A stretch of DNA of 64,000 nucleotides from Erythrophleum ivorense (lineage: Eukaryota; Streptophyta; Magnoliopsida; Fabales; Fabaceae), in NCBI GenBank assembly GCA_026724425.1, contig JAIUCV010000007.1, forward strand, positions 23,929,632 through 23,993,631, given 5' to 3'. A program made the translations under genes and the position numbers. The notes under the pieces are model-generated. The model saw only the letters and a list, made by a program, of their open reading frames with translations, was not told the origin of the DNA and did no database searches. Shown here piece after piece: positions 23,928 through 37,790 of the stretch. How positions within the stretch are numbered: the first letter of the stretch is position 1; the number at the start of each line of letters is the position of its first letter.

Positions 23928-26900
23928 AATAAATTTTGCCCTCAAAATTTGGGGTACACTTTCTCTTACTCTTTTCTTTTCTGACTAACTACTCTTTTCT
24001 TTCCCTTCTTCTTAGCTCTATACACTTTCTCAATGATTTCATTCTTTCAAATTTTCTCTCAGCCAAGAAACTTTTATTACTAGCTCTTAATAAGGGCTCT
24101 ATTGCTATAAAATACTAGCTAGTTCTTTCTCATAAGGAAAAGAAATTTTTGACTCTGAAAACCTATCCTGGGAGAGCTTACTTATCATATCGTGTTAATG
24201 TTAACCCCTTCGCAAGATTATCATTTCTTTTAGTGGACTCATTCACACATCTAGGGAGATAACTCATTTTGTATTATGTCTCCCATATCCTCTCTCAATG
24301 GCTTCTCATAAAGTCATCATCTTTTCTAATCATTAGAGCCATCAAAGGTTTCTGTCTGTCTTATTTATATGTTTCGTCCACTGTTTATCTCTGCGTTCTT
24401 TCTTACTAGCTCATCCTATAATTACAATTTACATTCTTTCTATCACAGGCCTCACATCTTAATTACTTACTGGGATTACAGCTCTTTTAAAGAGTTTCTA
24501 CTTTTAATGATTCTAGTTTTTCTATTTATTATTACATTTGTCTTTGTAGGACGGGACTTTTCCTTACTTTCTTTGCTCATTTATAGTGGCATTTTATAGT
24601 CCCTCATTTCAATATTAATTGGCCTAACATATATCTTATACTGACACTGAAGAGCTACTACCACTAACTACTGCTGGGATCTGATGGAATGCTAGCTATT
24701 CTCATAGTTTTGCTCACTCGAGATATATTGTACCACTTACCTCATATGAAAACTACACCTGACCTCTTTCTAAATACATAAGCTGGCATGCGAGGATATC
24801 TATATCCCTCAGTCAAGGCTGTTGTTTGCTAGGTAGTGGTTTATTTGGCTCTAACTCTGAAAAGCTAATTTCTTGCTTTTCTCATCACATATACTATGCT
24901 CATCTCTAAAGAGAGCTAGTTAGTGGTCTAACTATCTGAGTAAAGCTTTTGTATCTCTATGGCAATGGTTTACTAGACTCAGGAGATCTCTAGTCTCTAA
25001 GACCAAAATTAGTTAAAACTCTACTAGTCTCTGAGACTAACTGTTCTATAAAACTATCTCAGGCCATCATCTCACTAGAGAACTATCATGATATGGCTAG
25101 GGCTCAGTGTAACTTTGTGGGATTTATTGTGACCCTTGGGTCTACTGTGACCTCTGAAAGTCCTGCTAGGGTCTACTACAACCTACTGTGCTATGCTAAG
25201 ATCTACTATGATCCATCTCTGGTTGACGTCAAAGCCTAAGATCACTGTATCTGACAATAAAATACATACTCATTAAGTCTAGTTACCATTGCTTATAATA
25301 GCCAAGGCTAAACTCAGAAGTACATCATGCTCTTTGTGTGAAGTGGGTTTTGTGTCATCGCATTCTCTAGATCCCGTTATACTGATACTAGTGAGTGTTT
25401 TAAATTTTTATTCATCGCTCCTCATAGGATCCTCAAATTCCCACTTCAGCTCCTTTTTGCTTGGGCTTTCTTTTCTTACTCTATTGACTTACTTACTTTA
25501 CGTGTACTCATTCTAATCTTCCTCTCATATTCTGCAATTTCTAACTATGACCATGTTCTTCTTTTAAATGCCTTGGCACTAGGGCATCTCACACTAAGTG
25601 TGGTTAACATCTCTGGCAGGAAAGAGGCTATGCAATAGTCCCTATTTATTTCATTTATACATATTATAAGGGACTCAGGCTATACATACTGAATCTAAAT
25701 ATCTTCTACTAGGGATCCTTTTCCACATGCTTTCTTTACTATTCTAATATTACTGGAATTCCTTTATGTTTCTTTTCTGACTCATTTCATTCTTTAACTA
25801 ACTAGGATACCCTTCGATTATCAGGACATTTCAACGATTGATGTCACTTGTTTGTTATGCACTTAAGCCATATTACTACTAGGTTGGCCAGTAGCCTCTA
25901 TTGCAAGCAAACTATAACATCAGAAAATAACACACGGGCACCTCATGACTGAGCTTAAAGCCACTATCGCCTGTATATTGCAAGTTTTCCAATAATCTAA
26001 AATATTCCTCTCTTATTTTTTCTATCTGCCCTATTCTCGTAGAGCACTCGGGGAAAGTAGGATTCTTTCTCTACTATATCTCGAGATCTATTTGCATTGC
26101 CTGACTATTTTTACTTTGGGTAGTATCATGCTAGAAGGGTATCTATGCCAAGGACAAGTATGCTTTCTTAAGTACTCAAGCACATTAACTGAATATCTAT
26201 TCTCAATCTAATATGTCCTCGGCTTGAACACTGTCATATCTTCTCTTTCTGCCTTTCTTATCCTCTTACTTAAGTAAAAGGATGTTTTACTACTGGCTAT
26301 TTCTGTTGCCAGTTCAGGTTTCTTTACGCTTAAGAGCACCTACATTTTCCCAAGGTTCCTTCCCTTATTCAGTCTCTATAATATCAAAGGGGTCTACTTT
26401 TCACTCGTATTCTTACTCTGCTCTTAACTAGACCATCCCTTGGTAAAAAGAATTTTACTTCATATAATCCCAGGAATTTCATTGTATAGCGCTCTCAGCT
26501 TACCCTTTTTCTCTACATAATATGAGGCTCACCTTCTTAGGCAGTTTCTAGCTCTCTCGAGCTTTCCTGAGGGTACTAAGGCACTAACTATCTATCTCAG
26601 TTTATTTCTATATTCAGATCAGAGTTGGGCTTTCTCTCTGTTTAGCCTTTTCAGTCTTACCCCAGGAGCACATTATACTATTTCTAGGGTTTTGCTAACC
26701 CAATCCGGAACACATACTTTCAATGTCTAGCTTCTATCTTACTGAAAACTTATGCTCTACTGGGTGCTCTAATCACTCACGTGCCTTAACCCTATACCAT
26801 TCTTATATTAGGGAGCTCATCTGACTAATTATCAACCCCAATCTGTCTACTCTTCTAAGCTTAGCTTACTCATCTAATCATAACTAAAATGAGGGCATCT

Positions 26901-28504
26901 TTTCTGTAGCTAGTTTCTTAGCTCTTCCTCGCTTCTCTTTATCACTATACTTTATGACTTAGGAGGGTCTATCTAGGGGAAATTATTAACCATTACTAGG
27001 TGGTTTCCCCGACATAAGGATATCTCATCTTTCCTTCCTCGATCCAAGGAGAACTTTCACTGAGCCTTTTATTTATATATCTTACCTAGAACAATGCTAT
27101 TGGTCATTTTCCCCGAGCTTTAGCAATATACTCAGCCTAGGCTAGCCATCGCTTACTAACTATCCACATTCTTTTCTGAGCTTCTATTATTGGGCTACTT
27201 ATACTTACCTTTAGGTGTTACCTATAAGGTACACCTTTCTACGCCACTCGCTATGTGCATCACTACTAATAGCCTTATCTTATGTTATTTTAAGGCTACA
27301 CTAACATTCTATCATTTGGTGTTTCACAGAGTAGTACCCTAGGTTGGAGTCAATGCCTTAAGGGCGGGTCTTAACAACCTGATCATCCTTATGTCTAACT
27401 TTCTCTTTACTGAGCTCATTTCTCAATCTCATTTGCTAGGCCCACGGATTTCTTACTAACCTTTCATGACTATTCGCTACCTTTTTTTTTTACTTATACT
27501 AGGGGTTCCCATTCTGTGTGGGTTGTTTAACCCCTTATCAACTCCTTTCTCAAGTTGGCCTGAATATGACTAATAAGGCATTCATGGTGCCATTCGCTGC
27601 GGCTAATTAGCCTCAGGTTCACCCTAGTTTTCCTATCTGAGTATTGGTCATGGCTAACTTCTTAATTGGCTGCAACGAGGAACTCTCTAGATTACCTCGC
27701 TACTACTATGGAATAATTGGTTCTGGCTAAGCAATTAATTGGCTGTGGCTAACAGCCTCTAATTGGATTACTTTTCTAGGGATTAGATCTTCATCTTTAG
27801 CGACCAACCTAGCCTTATTGCCTTTATATCCAGCCCATCATCAAGTTAGAGGGTTCTATCTCTTGCTTCGTTCATGCATAGCTAGCTATCACCTCTGGGC
27901 TGTCAGGGCTCTGAAGGGTGTAGCTTATAACTTAAATCTTTGGCCTGAAGGAACTAACTTTTTGGGCTCTAATACTTATCTAGACATTTGGGTGTTGTGA
28001 CTAGGGGATAACTCTATTTCACATTCCCCTCTAAATTGGTCTTGTGCAACCGCAATCTCATCCCATACCGTGTTGCATCATACTTGTCTTGGCATTACGT
28101 GAGACAGCTGGGACTAGCTTGAGTATGACTACCAAGGAGAATTAGACCTCACATAATCTCTCTAGCAAGCCTCTTCCTATCAATGAGATCATTTCCTATT
28201 GTTCATATCTAGGGCTTGCCACTGATCCCGGTGAGCTATCATATCACATAGAGCTTCAGCCGTCGGATCCCTTAGCTCCACTCAAGCTTAGCTCTATTCA
28301 AGCTATTCTAGAGGCCAACCTTTCTCGGTGTCCACTAGCTACTCTAAGACTATCCCACAACTTACTTATCATAAAGAAAGCCACAAACTATCCTCATACA
28401 CCCAATATGTCTCATATAAGGCTCTACCTATCCATTCAAGCCTTTTACATAGCCCTATTGCTACATCCTCAAGCCAAATCCAATCTAAGAGAGCCTGGAA
28501 CTTT

Positions 28505-28516
28505 GGTTTGATAACA
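28505..28516 (-). other. M1 primer-binding site (decayed, initiator-Met tRNA type)
   Basis: Minus-strand TGTTATCAAACC, five bases inside the interior next to the 5' LTR. It matches 9 of 12 positions of the initiator-Met PBS TGGTATCAGAGC used by Tekay-type elements, and lies in the same 'tttat' context as the P2 PBS. Confidence 0.55.
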
Positions 28517-28521
28517 ATAAA

Positions 28522-29830
28522 TATAACACCATATATTTCTATCACATTTACATGCTTATATGATACATTCCATGAAGGAAATAAGAAAATCCATTGCAAA
28601 TGATACATTCCTTTGGATTACGTCGTATATAAAAATTCCATTCCGCGTCACGTGGGTCATGTGAGCTCATACAATATATTCATATATTTTACTACATTAA
28701 TACACTCATTTGTATCATAAAATATGGCCTACATCTCAAGAATCATGAAGGGGAGCTTAAAATATACTTATTACATTTCGGCCAGATTTTGCTCAATTCT
28801 GCTACTAAATTTGGAAAATCATAACTAATTATAGAAAAATTAAAAACATGCATTATTGGTCATTCTAGAAAGCTATGGATATCTAATTCACACCAAAAAT
28901 ATGTCTAGACTATAACATCCATTACAGAGGACGTTTGACATCCAAAAAAGTCAAGAGGTCAAATTACCTTCTGGAACTATCATAGATTTCTACAACAAAT
29001 TTTGAAAATGTTCACTTAATTCTGAAATAATCCAATCCATCAAAATGATACCAATTTGGAAAACTGTGGATGTTAGCTAGAGGATAAAAATATTTCTAGA
29101 CCAGCTCAGGCAGCCCAGACCTCAAAATTTAATAGAACAGTAACTCAGGTCGAGAAAAACTCCTAATACTAGACAAAATGTTCAAAAATTCATATCTCCC
29201 TATTTAGACTCCAAATGAGGTGCTTCTAGTTGACACAAATCACTATGAATGTCTAGTTTCTTTGTATAAAACTTTGTGGCAATTGGACATCATTTGGGCC
29301 CTGTGTGAGATTTCATTTTCGAACCAAATGAATAGTGTAGCATACCAAAATAAAAAAAATTGTCAACTTTGAAAATTCATTAAATATTTTGTATACCTCC
29401 AAAAATTATATTCTTTAACTTTTCAAAAAGCTCTCAACAAGTTCTAATTGCATGTCAAATCTCAGAGCAAGAAGAGCTCATTTGGCTAAAAAGTGACATG
29501 GGGTAGCATTATAGTCATTTTTGGCTCTATATGGGATACCAAGGTGACCAAATAGTTTTCTCTTGGTCTTGGCACTTTTTGGGCAAATCTAAAAGCATAT
29601 TTAGGACTTGTGTGAGCTGCCCAAATGGTCTCAAACCTTGTGTATCTCATTTTGGCATTTTCATCCACACATATACACATTACATCAAACTTTCCAAAAT
29701 GCTTACCTTGGCATTACATACTCAAATTATGTTTTAGGGTTCATACATCATGTCCATTCATTTATATATCACATATGATTATAATTATACATGTCTAAAA
29801 GGTCATAGACCATATACAACATTGGATTAC
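28522..29830 (-). repeat. M1 5' LTR, left segment
   Basis: Starts TATAACACC as in the 3' LTR and continues collinearly with 17492-18787. It is interrupted at 29830 by A1. Minus-strand ~180-bp modules occupy about 28750-29500. Confidence 0.85.
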
Positions 29831-31893
29831 TGATGATGCCTTAGTCGCTTAAGCACTCAATTAAACTAAGATTGATTCAATATAGTATAGGTAAACCCTA
29901 GGTCATTCTTTCCAAGGAGCAACTTAGGGGTTAGTTTGAATTGATTTTAGGTGATTATTTGATCCTTGCTATTTTATACAAATTCTAGAAAACTATCTCT
30001 ACGCTAAATGCAAAATTAATTGAACTAAATGCATGCAAATGGGGGGTTTTTAATTAAGAAATTATATTTCAACTAAAAGAGAAAAACTAAGCAAGTAATT
30101 AAACTAGTTGCTCTAAAATGAAATTAAAGTAATTGTGAAAATGCAAAGAACAAACAGAAGGCACCCAAGGTTTTGCAAGGGAATTCTGGCTCTCATCACT
30201 CACCAAAGATTGATTGAGACTAAGAGAGAAGTGATTAGATAGTAGACCAATAAATTTAATTAACTTAATCCAAGGATAGGAAACCCTAAGCTTAAATGCA
30301 CATCACTTGACTTAACTAGGAAACCCTTAACTAATTCAAGTAATTTGCAAGTAATTAAGCTAATTAAACTCATCAAATCCTTTAACAATTAGATTCAATT
30401 AATTCTGAAAAATTTGGTTTTAATTACCTAATTGAACAATTAAGCAATTATACTACCCAATTCAACAATCAAGCAGTGCAAGAGACCAAGATATGCAATT
30501 AAAATCATAATATTAATCAACTTATGCAAGAGAACTCAAACATCAATCCAATCAACATTATAAGGTCAAGAAACCAAAATTCCAACAGCTACAAAACATA
30601 ATTCCAATCCCAAATAACACCAATTCCAATTACAATCCAAGATAAAATCATTGTCCAACCAAAAACTAGGTCTCAACATTCAATCCACATAGAAATTCCT
30701 AAAACTTGAAAATCTCTAAGTTCTTGAAATTGAAAGAGGAAAAGATAGGAAGAAAAGAACTCCTCAATGGTCTTCAATCTAATTCATTCAAGAGCTCAAG
30801 CCTTCCTCCTCCATGCTCCACCTTGATGCCACCCTTCCTTAAGCTTCCATGGATTTTGTGCTTCTAAACTCCTTCAATCTCACTATTATGAAAAGATGAT
30901 AGAGGAGAATAAATGGATGATGGTGGTAATGAACTGGAGTGGCAACATGCAAGTAAGTAAATGAACAAGCAGCAAATCTTTGGTCCAGGCGTTGACTCCC
31001 CACGTGAAGTCCGAATGGCAAAGGAGAATGAAGAAACAGTAAATCATCCCCTCCAGGTGTGCCTTTCTCTCTCTGCGTGTAGTCTCTAAGTTTGGCGTCC
31101 CTCTACCTCAGTCCAAAAAGCAATAGAAGAATGAATGAAGTAGCAATTCCTTTTCCCAGCTGTGAAGTCCAAAGAACCTATAGAGAAGTAGCAGCTCCTT
31201 TCTCTAGGTGCCTCGTTCTCAAGTTCGAAAAAGAAAAAATGAATAATCTGTAGATCGTTCTCCCCAGGCATCCTCTACGTGCAGTCCGAAGAGCAGGAGA
31301 AATGAATCAATGAAGCAGCTCATCCTCTACGTCCTGGGTCTGCTTCAGGTCTAAAAAGGCAATGAAGAATGTAGAAATTCATTTTCTCCCATCACCCCCT
31401 GCTGTGTCTCTTCACTCCAGTCTAAAAAGGCCAAGAATGTGAATGAAGAATCAGCCAATCCTTTTCAGCGCCCTGTCCTTCATCTCACAAGAAAAACCAA
31501 ATTAAACCTAATATTCTATTTACAAAAATGCCATCATCAAGTAAGTAATAAAAGTAAAAATTCTGCTCCAATCTTGACCCTTGGTCTATTTTAAATATTC
31601 AATTCACTTGCCCAAAAATTGTTTTCACCATTGATTCCTAATTTGCCTCCAAAAATCTGCATAAATTTAATAAATATTTTAAAGATTGAAAATATTCAAC
31701 TTATCAAAGAAATATAGAAAATAAAATATTATCAATTTAAACCCAAAAATTCTCCTAATTAATTTAAAATTATATTATTTTCCAAAATTGACTAAAAATT
31801 CAACTATTGTATAATAAATCCATTTAAGCTCAAATTAATCATTAAAAACAATAATAAATGTGGAAAAAAATATATAAAAGTTAGCACTTATCA
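29831..31893 (-). repeat. A1 3' LTR
   Basis: On the plus strand it runs from TGATGATGCC to CACTTATCA, 2,063 bp, the same length as the partner LTR at 42565-44627. It contains a degenerate ~60-bp tandem array at about 30960-31480. Confidence 0.93.
30960..31480 (-). repeat. Degenerate ~60-bp tandem units in A1 3' LTR
   Basis: About eight loosely conserved units, each with a C-rich part ('ctccccaggc'-like), 'cagtccgaa'-like and 'gaatgaa'-like words. The same array is at 43690-44210 in the other LTR. Confidence 0.55.
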
Positions 31894-31905
31894 ATTCCCC
31901 CATAC
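31894..31905 (-). other. A1 polypurine tract
   Basis: Minus-strand 'gtatgggggaat' directly abuts the 3' LTR. Confidence 0.8.
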
Positions 31906-33599
31906 TTATCTCTTTGCACTCATGGGCAAAGCAAACCAAAATCAAGGAAAAACAAGAGGAACAAAACAAAATTGCAAAAAGTGAACGTTCTAATCACAAG
32001 CCAAAAGTAAACTAAAACATTCAACATCTTTCTTATCCAAGTAATCATTACATGCGTAACACCTTACTGACTACACTCCAGTTTATCTCCCTCTAGGCTT
32101 GATTCCATATGATTTCCCAAGAAAATGACCGAAACCGTGATATTTTACTACTTTAAGTCGGGGTTTAACCGGTCACATTTTGCCCCGTGGGTCCCGTGAA
32201 CCCATCATTCACATTCTCTACTCAAACACCATTTATACAACTTGTACATAGTCTCAAACAACTCACAGACCACGGATATGAAGCCAAAATCAAGAAAATG
32301 CAATTTCTTAAATGAGTCCATAAGTCAGATTTTTGGCTCCAACTCTGGAAAATCATAGCTAATTCTAGAAAAATGGGAATCAAGCAAATCATAGCTCTAT
32401 AGAAATTTTGGGATGTTAAATTCATACTAAAAATAACTCCCAACCACAATCTCAACGTCTGGACTATCTTTGACATCGAAAAAAACGCAGAGGTTCGGCT
32501 GTCCCTGATACTGGTGCAGTTTACTATCATGAACTTTGAAAATTCGTAATTAATTCCAAAAAAATCCAATCGGGGTAATCTATACCAAGTTGGAAAGCTA
32601 CAGATGTTAACTAGAGGATAAAAATAATTCCAGATCAGTTCAGGAGATTTTGGACCTCGAAAACCGATGGAACAGTAACGAAGGTCTGAAGCCTCCCTGA
32701 TGCTGATACAGAACTTCAGCAAGTCGTTTCTCTCTCTACAGACATCCAATTGAGGTTCTTCCAGTTGGTATAGGTCACTGTGGATATCTAGTTTATGCTC
32801 ACAAAATTTCATAACAATCAGACACCATTTGGTCTATGAATGACATGGTTTCATTTTCGGACTTAATGCACAGTACCATGACCAAACCATCAAAATTCCC
32901 CAATTTCAATAATTCACCAAATATTCTCTGGACCTCCAAATATTACCCACTTTAACTTCTCAAGAAGCTCTCAATAGATTCTAAAGGCATGCCAAATTCC
33001 ATATCAAGAAGAGCTTATCCAGTCATACTTTGACGGAGCTCACCCAATTGGCAGTTTTGGCACCCCATGTGGTTCAAAATGGGTCTAAATGACCTCCCAC
33101 ATGCTCTAATCTCTTTTGGGCAAGTTTGATAGTACAAACATAGCATATATGAAATGTCTAAATGATCCAAAATATCATACATTTCAAAACCACTATGCTA
33201 CGGAACATAATACACTAGTACATGTAAGCCACAAAAGGGCCAATTTCTACATTCTCATTACTTTGGCTCTTTAAACAATCCATACATCATCTATACATAT
33301 ATTTACATATGCTCCCACATTTACAACTCAAAAATAATAGGTGCATATTCATTATGGCACCTTTTTACAACAAAAGAACTATACATTTCTTTAACTATAC
33401 CCTACTAGGCTCCATGAGGTATGCTTGACTCTCCTTGAGCTCCACCTGGATATTAAGATGGGAGGGGAAGGGGGTGAGATTCGAGGGAATCTCAATAGCT
33501 CATACTCATTCAAGATGCAATCAAGGCATATAACTAGTCAAGTATGCACACAAGTCACAATAACACAACATATGTGTTTCATGCCATGATAACATATCA

Positions 33600-33745
33600 A
33601 TGCCAAGGATAGGCTCTAGGGACTTTTGGTCTAGCCTCACCCGAGCTTTGGGACTTTTGGATTGGCCTCACCCTTGGTTCAGGGACTTTTGGCTCCACCT
33701 CACCCGTCTCAAGGGACTTTCGACACCACCTCACACGAGCAATTT
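33600..33745 (-). repeat. GTGAGGC minisatellite in N1
   Basis: Reversed units such as 'gggacttttggattggcctc' every ~36 bp, equivalent to the arrays in the other LTRs. Confidence 0.75.
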
Positions 33746-34478
33746 TCACAATTCATATCATAAGCATATTGGTACCAATGCATCCAGGCAATATCAAATG
33801 GCATATCTCATCATACAAGCACATACACAAACATACAATGACTATTACACATCCATGAATGCAACAAGAAAAGAGTAGAGAGCTACCTTATCGGATAACA
33901 CAAGTCTTCCCTTTCAATTTATCTTCTCCCTTCTTGATCTCACACTCACAACTAGATGGAGTTGCTTCCTTTGAGCCTAGGCACAACAAGAGCGTCAAAT
34001 CATTCTCTCATAGCTTAAATAACTCTCACAAAGCTAAAAGAGGCTCTTCATTGAATTAAACCCTCACTACCCATATAAGGAGCTAGGGATTCTTTCTCTA
34101 GAACTCTACTCACTCTCCTTCCTCTTTCAAGCTCTCAAAGAAGAAAGCAAGGAAGAAGAAATGAAGATATATGAGTTCTACCCTTCTTCCAGAGTAGTTT
34201 TCTCTACTTCCCTCTTCTGAACCAAACCCAAATCAACTTCTAAAACCATAGAAAGAGAGGGCAAAGGAGGAGAACAACATGCTAAGGAGAAAAGCTAGGG
34301 AAATCTAGAGATTACTCACCTCTTTGCTTGATCTCCTTGCTTCTCTAGGTCTCTCTCTCTCTCTGCACAGCTCTTTTCTCTCTCCTTGGTCGAAGCTTAG
34401 GTCAGTTCTAAGAGAAAGGAAGAGTTTAGACTCTTTAAAAAGTCAAAATCTCTCTTTTCACGCTTTTCCGGACTAACC

Positions 34479-34710
34479 CTCGCTATAGCGAGTCATAACC
34501 CTCGCTACGGCGAACTCGTGTAAGTCCCAGACCTTTGCCTTCGCTATAGCTCTCGCTACGGCGAGCTACTCCCTGGATTTTGTATGGAATGCCCGCACTC
34601 ACTATAGCTAGAAGCATTTTTGCTATAGCGAGAAGGCTCTCTCGCTATAGCTAGCCCATTTCTCGCTATAGCGAACAGGTACATTCGCTATAGCTAGGCT
34701 GTAGCTAGCA
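34479..34710 (-). repeat. Cluster of CGCTATAGCG-type near-palindromes in N1
   Basis: At least eight units: 'ctcgctatagcgag', 'ctcgctacggcgaa', 'ttcgctatagct', 'ctcgctatagctag' and variants. It has the same arrangement as N2 in reverse. Variants such as CTACGGCG / CGCCGTAG keep much of the symmetry. Confidence 0.85.
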
Positions 34711-34812
34711 GACTTAGAAAATTTTCAGCCTTCGAAAATTTTCAGCTTTTCTTTTCTTTCCCTTTTCTTTTCTCTTTTCTTTTCTTTTCCTTTTCTCGGT
34801 TGTTACAACATG

Positions 34813-36126
34813 CATTAAAGATGAAAGACATCATGGCAATTAACTTGACAAGGGAAAACCCAAGCTAGCAATCCCTTACCAAAGGTAATGTGTATATCAC
34901 TCTCACTCAAAAGTGTTTAGGCTTGTATGTACAATCAAAACCAACCTATCCAAATCTCTTTTCAAATGCTTGACAAAAATGTAAGCTCTCCACCACTAAC
35001 AAGCAAATGCAAACATAAATCAAAAGGACTTTATTAGGGTGTACTGGGCTAAGGGTAAGAAAAAGGAAAGGTTAAATGATAGGAAAAACCAAAATTAAAT
35101 ACCTTGGAAGAATGAAAAGCAATGCCAAATAAGATAATATGGAATGAAAGAAACAAAACAAATAAAACTTGGATAGGCCCTTTATTCTTTTCGCTTTTTA
35201 TTATTATTATTTTTCCTTTATTATTTCTTCCTTTTCTATTTCTTTCTTTTCTTTGAATATATACATTTATTCTTTCTTTCTTTGTTTTTGTTTTTTTTTT
35301 GTATATACTTGTTTTCTTTCAACTTTTTTTTCCCTTTCTTTTTTTTCATGACTCAAATTCTAACTATTTACATGTTCTTTCATCCAAAACAAGCAAATTA
35401 ACATGCTAATCAACTCCCAAGACATTCAATAAGGGTAGGAAAAATATTTATTTTTAATGGCTATGGGTTTGGGTAAAAAGAAAGAAATCAAATAAAGGTT
35501 CAAAGGGGTTAAAACAAGGGATAAAATGCATGAAAGGGTAGGTTTTTTTTTTTAACTAGATAAACAAAATGAATGCCTTTATCATTTCTATGTATGCAAA
35601 TTCACCAAATGTGGTCTCAAATAAGATTTAAGCCAAGTTCTAGAGCAAAAAATAGATAGGAAGTATACACACATGAAAAGAACTATGCAATAGGCTCAAA
35701 AACCTCATAGGCCATAACTACTAGCCTAGATCTACCTAAGTTAGAGTAGTTGCCATTTAGCTTTATCTACTTAAAACATGATCAATTACTCTTCAAATCA
35801 AGAACATATCATACCCAAGCCACTTGAAGCTTGCAATTGTCACATTCAAAACAAAATTTTTATAATTTTCTAAAAAATTTTCTATATAGTTTTTTTCTTT
35901 TTTTCAAAAATTTTCTTTTGACAACACCAAAAACTGTACAAACCAAAAACTCAACAAAACTATTTATAAGCAAAATTAAATCATCCCTCCCCCACACTTA
36001 AACAATGCATTGTCCTTAATGCATAGCAAACAAAGCAAATCATGGATAAATAATATCTAGCACAGCCAAGCTCAGTAATATGACAATGTAAGGTAAAAAG
36101 AGTAAAGGGAAGGAATACGACTAGGG
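34813..36126 (-). other. A1 3' non-coding region
   Basis: Between the end of integrase and the PPT. It holds a purine-rich run on the minus strand (pyrimidine-rich on plus, about 35180-35350) and AT-rich sequence. Athila elements often carry an envelope-like frame here; I see none. Confidence 0.6.
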
Positions 36127-37250
36127 CTATGTGGCATCCTGTAGTGCAGCAACCTCCACTGATTGAGTGGGGTATCCTTCATAGAAAGGTTTCAAGCGGT
36201 GCCTATTGACCTTGAAGCATCTCTCGGTTGGCTCCCTTTGGATCTCTACAACTCCATAAGGAAAAACATTAGTGACAATAAAAGGGCCTTCCCATCTAGA
36301 ACGGAGCTTCCAGGCATTAACTTCAATTTAAAAACATAAAGCAACACTTTTTGGCCCACTTGAAATTCTTTCCTCACTATAAACTTGTCATGGATAGCCT
36401 TGGTTCTCTCCTTGTAGATCCTAAAATTTTCATAGGCTTCTCTTCTTATCTCCTCAAACTCTTGCAATTGTAATTTCCTTTCAATACCAGCACTGGTAAG
36501 ATCTAGGTTGCACCTCTTAACTGCCCAATATGCCTTGTGCTCCACCTCTATCGACAAATGACACACTTTCCCAAAGACTATCCAGTATGGAGACATTCCA
36601 ATAAGGCTCTTATATGCTGTGCGATATGCCCAAAGTGCATCATCTAACCTCTTTCTATAATCCTTTCAGTTGGGTTGCATAGTCTTCTCTAAAATAAGCT
36701 TGACTTCTCTATTAGAGATCTCTACTTGTCCATTCATTTGAGGGTGATACGGAGTAGCCACCTTATGCATCACACCAAACTTGCTAAGCAAGCTTTGCAT
36801 ACTTCGATTGCAAAAATGAGTGCCTTGATCACTAATGATGGCTCTTGGAATCCCAAATCTACAAAAATGTAAGATTTAACAAAAGAAACCACTACAGAAG
36901 AATCATCAGTATGAGTGGGGATTGCCTCAACCCACTTTGACACATAATCCACAGCCAACAAAATGTAAAGATAGCCAAATGAAACAGGGAAAGGCCCCAT
37001 GAAATCTAAACCCCAAACATAAAAAACTTCACAGAACAAAAGAGGTTGTTGAGGCATCTCTTGCTTCCTAGAAAGATTACCTACAAATTGACATCTTGAA
37101 TAATTTTTACAAAACACATGGGTATCATGGAATAAGGTAGGCTAAAATAACCCGCTATCTAACACCTTCCTAGTGGTATGCTTAGCACTAAAATGTCCCC
37201 CACATGCAAGAGTGTGACAAAAATGCAATATGGACTCATGCTCATGCTTT
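36127..37250 (-). pseudogene. A1 integrase
   Basis: Inserts the element cDNA into the host chromosome. Zinc-binding remnant: 'FCKNYSRCQFVGNLSRK'. Core: 'VWGLDFMGPFP' (first Asp) and 'YVSKWVEAIPTHTDD'; after a frameshift near 36880, 'IISDQGTHFCNR' (second Asp) and 'TPYHPQMNGQVE' followed by 'ISNREV' (catalytic Glu). The C-terminal part 'YKERTKAIHDKFIVRK' is followed, after another frame change near 36250, by 'CFKVNRHRLKPFYEG' and a stop at 36127-36129. All three DDE residues can be read, but the frame is broken at least twice and by a stop near 36665. It follows RNase H directly, as usual in the Athila polyprotein. Confidence 0.88.
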
Positions 37251-37790
37251 GGAACACATCACCTAATCACTTGATCACTACCTATACGCCACAAATCAGG
37301 ATCATCCCAGATATAGTACCTAGCCTCTCTCTTAAATTTATCTAATTGGTTTTTATTCAAATGAGCAGGCAAAACAGATGCAACTAAATAATTAGCTATA
37401 TCAGTATACCAAGGAATAGACATACCAACCACACAAAGCCTATCATCAGGAAAATCATCTAAGGATAGAGAAGATGTCACCAAAGGTGTCTCAATCCTAC
37501 TCAGGTGATCAGCTACCATATTCTCTACACCATTCTTGTCACGAATCTCCACATTAAACTCTTGTATCAATACTACCCATCTAATTAAGTGGGATTTAGA
37601 GTCTGGCTTCTTGAACAAGTACTTGATAGCTGAGTGATCTGTAAAGACGGTTACCTTCATGTGGATGATGTAGGATCAAAACTTTTCTAGCCCAAAGACA
37701 ATTGCAAATAACTCCTTCTCCTTGGTGGTGTAATTAGCTTGAGTAGCATCAATGTTCTTGAGGCATAGGCTATGATATGTTGTCATTTCT
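37251..37790 (-). pseudogene. A1 RNase H
   Basis: Degrades the RNA strand of the RNA:DNA hybrid. Visible blocks are 'YTTKEKELFAIVFGLEKF' followed by a stop near 37680, then 'VTVFTDHSAIKYLFKKPD' and 'NVEIRDKNGVENMVADHL'. The open part is 37259-37660. There is a frame change against the RT frame near 37780. Order and motifs agree with Ty3/gypsy RNase H just after RT. Confidence 0.85.

Larger units (their letters stand above)
23914..28521 (-). other. M1 interior, 4.6 kb, no recognisable gag-pol
   Basis: Lies between the PPT (left) and PBS (right). On the sense (minus) strand there is no open frame of 60 codons or more over most of the stretch. I could not find zinc knuckle, protease, RT, RNase H, integrase or chromodomain motifs, although the equally old P2 shows all of them easily. 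The sequence is rich in CTAG and 'agagag'-type words and is less AT-rich than the LTRs. The start after the PBS ('aaagttccaggctc') loosely resembles the P2 leader. Either the interior is a non-coding LARD-type cargo or the coding region is eroded beyond reading by eye. Confidence 0.6.
32055..34807 (-). mobile_element. N1: solo LTR (2,753 bp), sister of N2
   Basis: Minus-strand copy with a perfect target duplication, ACATG (32050-32054 and 34808-34812). Reading the minus strand it starts TGTAACAACC (34807) and ends GGTGTTACG (32055), with one base changed from TGTTACA. It aligns with N2 throughout: palindrome cluster 34479-34710, minisatellite 33600-33745, degenerate modules 32260-33010. It lies in A1's 3' non-coding region, so it is younger than A1. 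Confidence 0.9.

Noticed and set aside
32222..32812. 196-codon open frame on the minus strand
   Set aside because: It lies wholly inside solo LTR N1 over the degenerate ~180-bp modules. The equivalent part of N2 is not open and the translation resembles no protein family I know.
34813..36126. Envelope-like gene in the A1 3' region
   Set aside because: Some Athila elements carry one, but no open frame or membrane-type segment is seen here.
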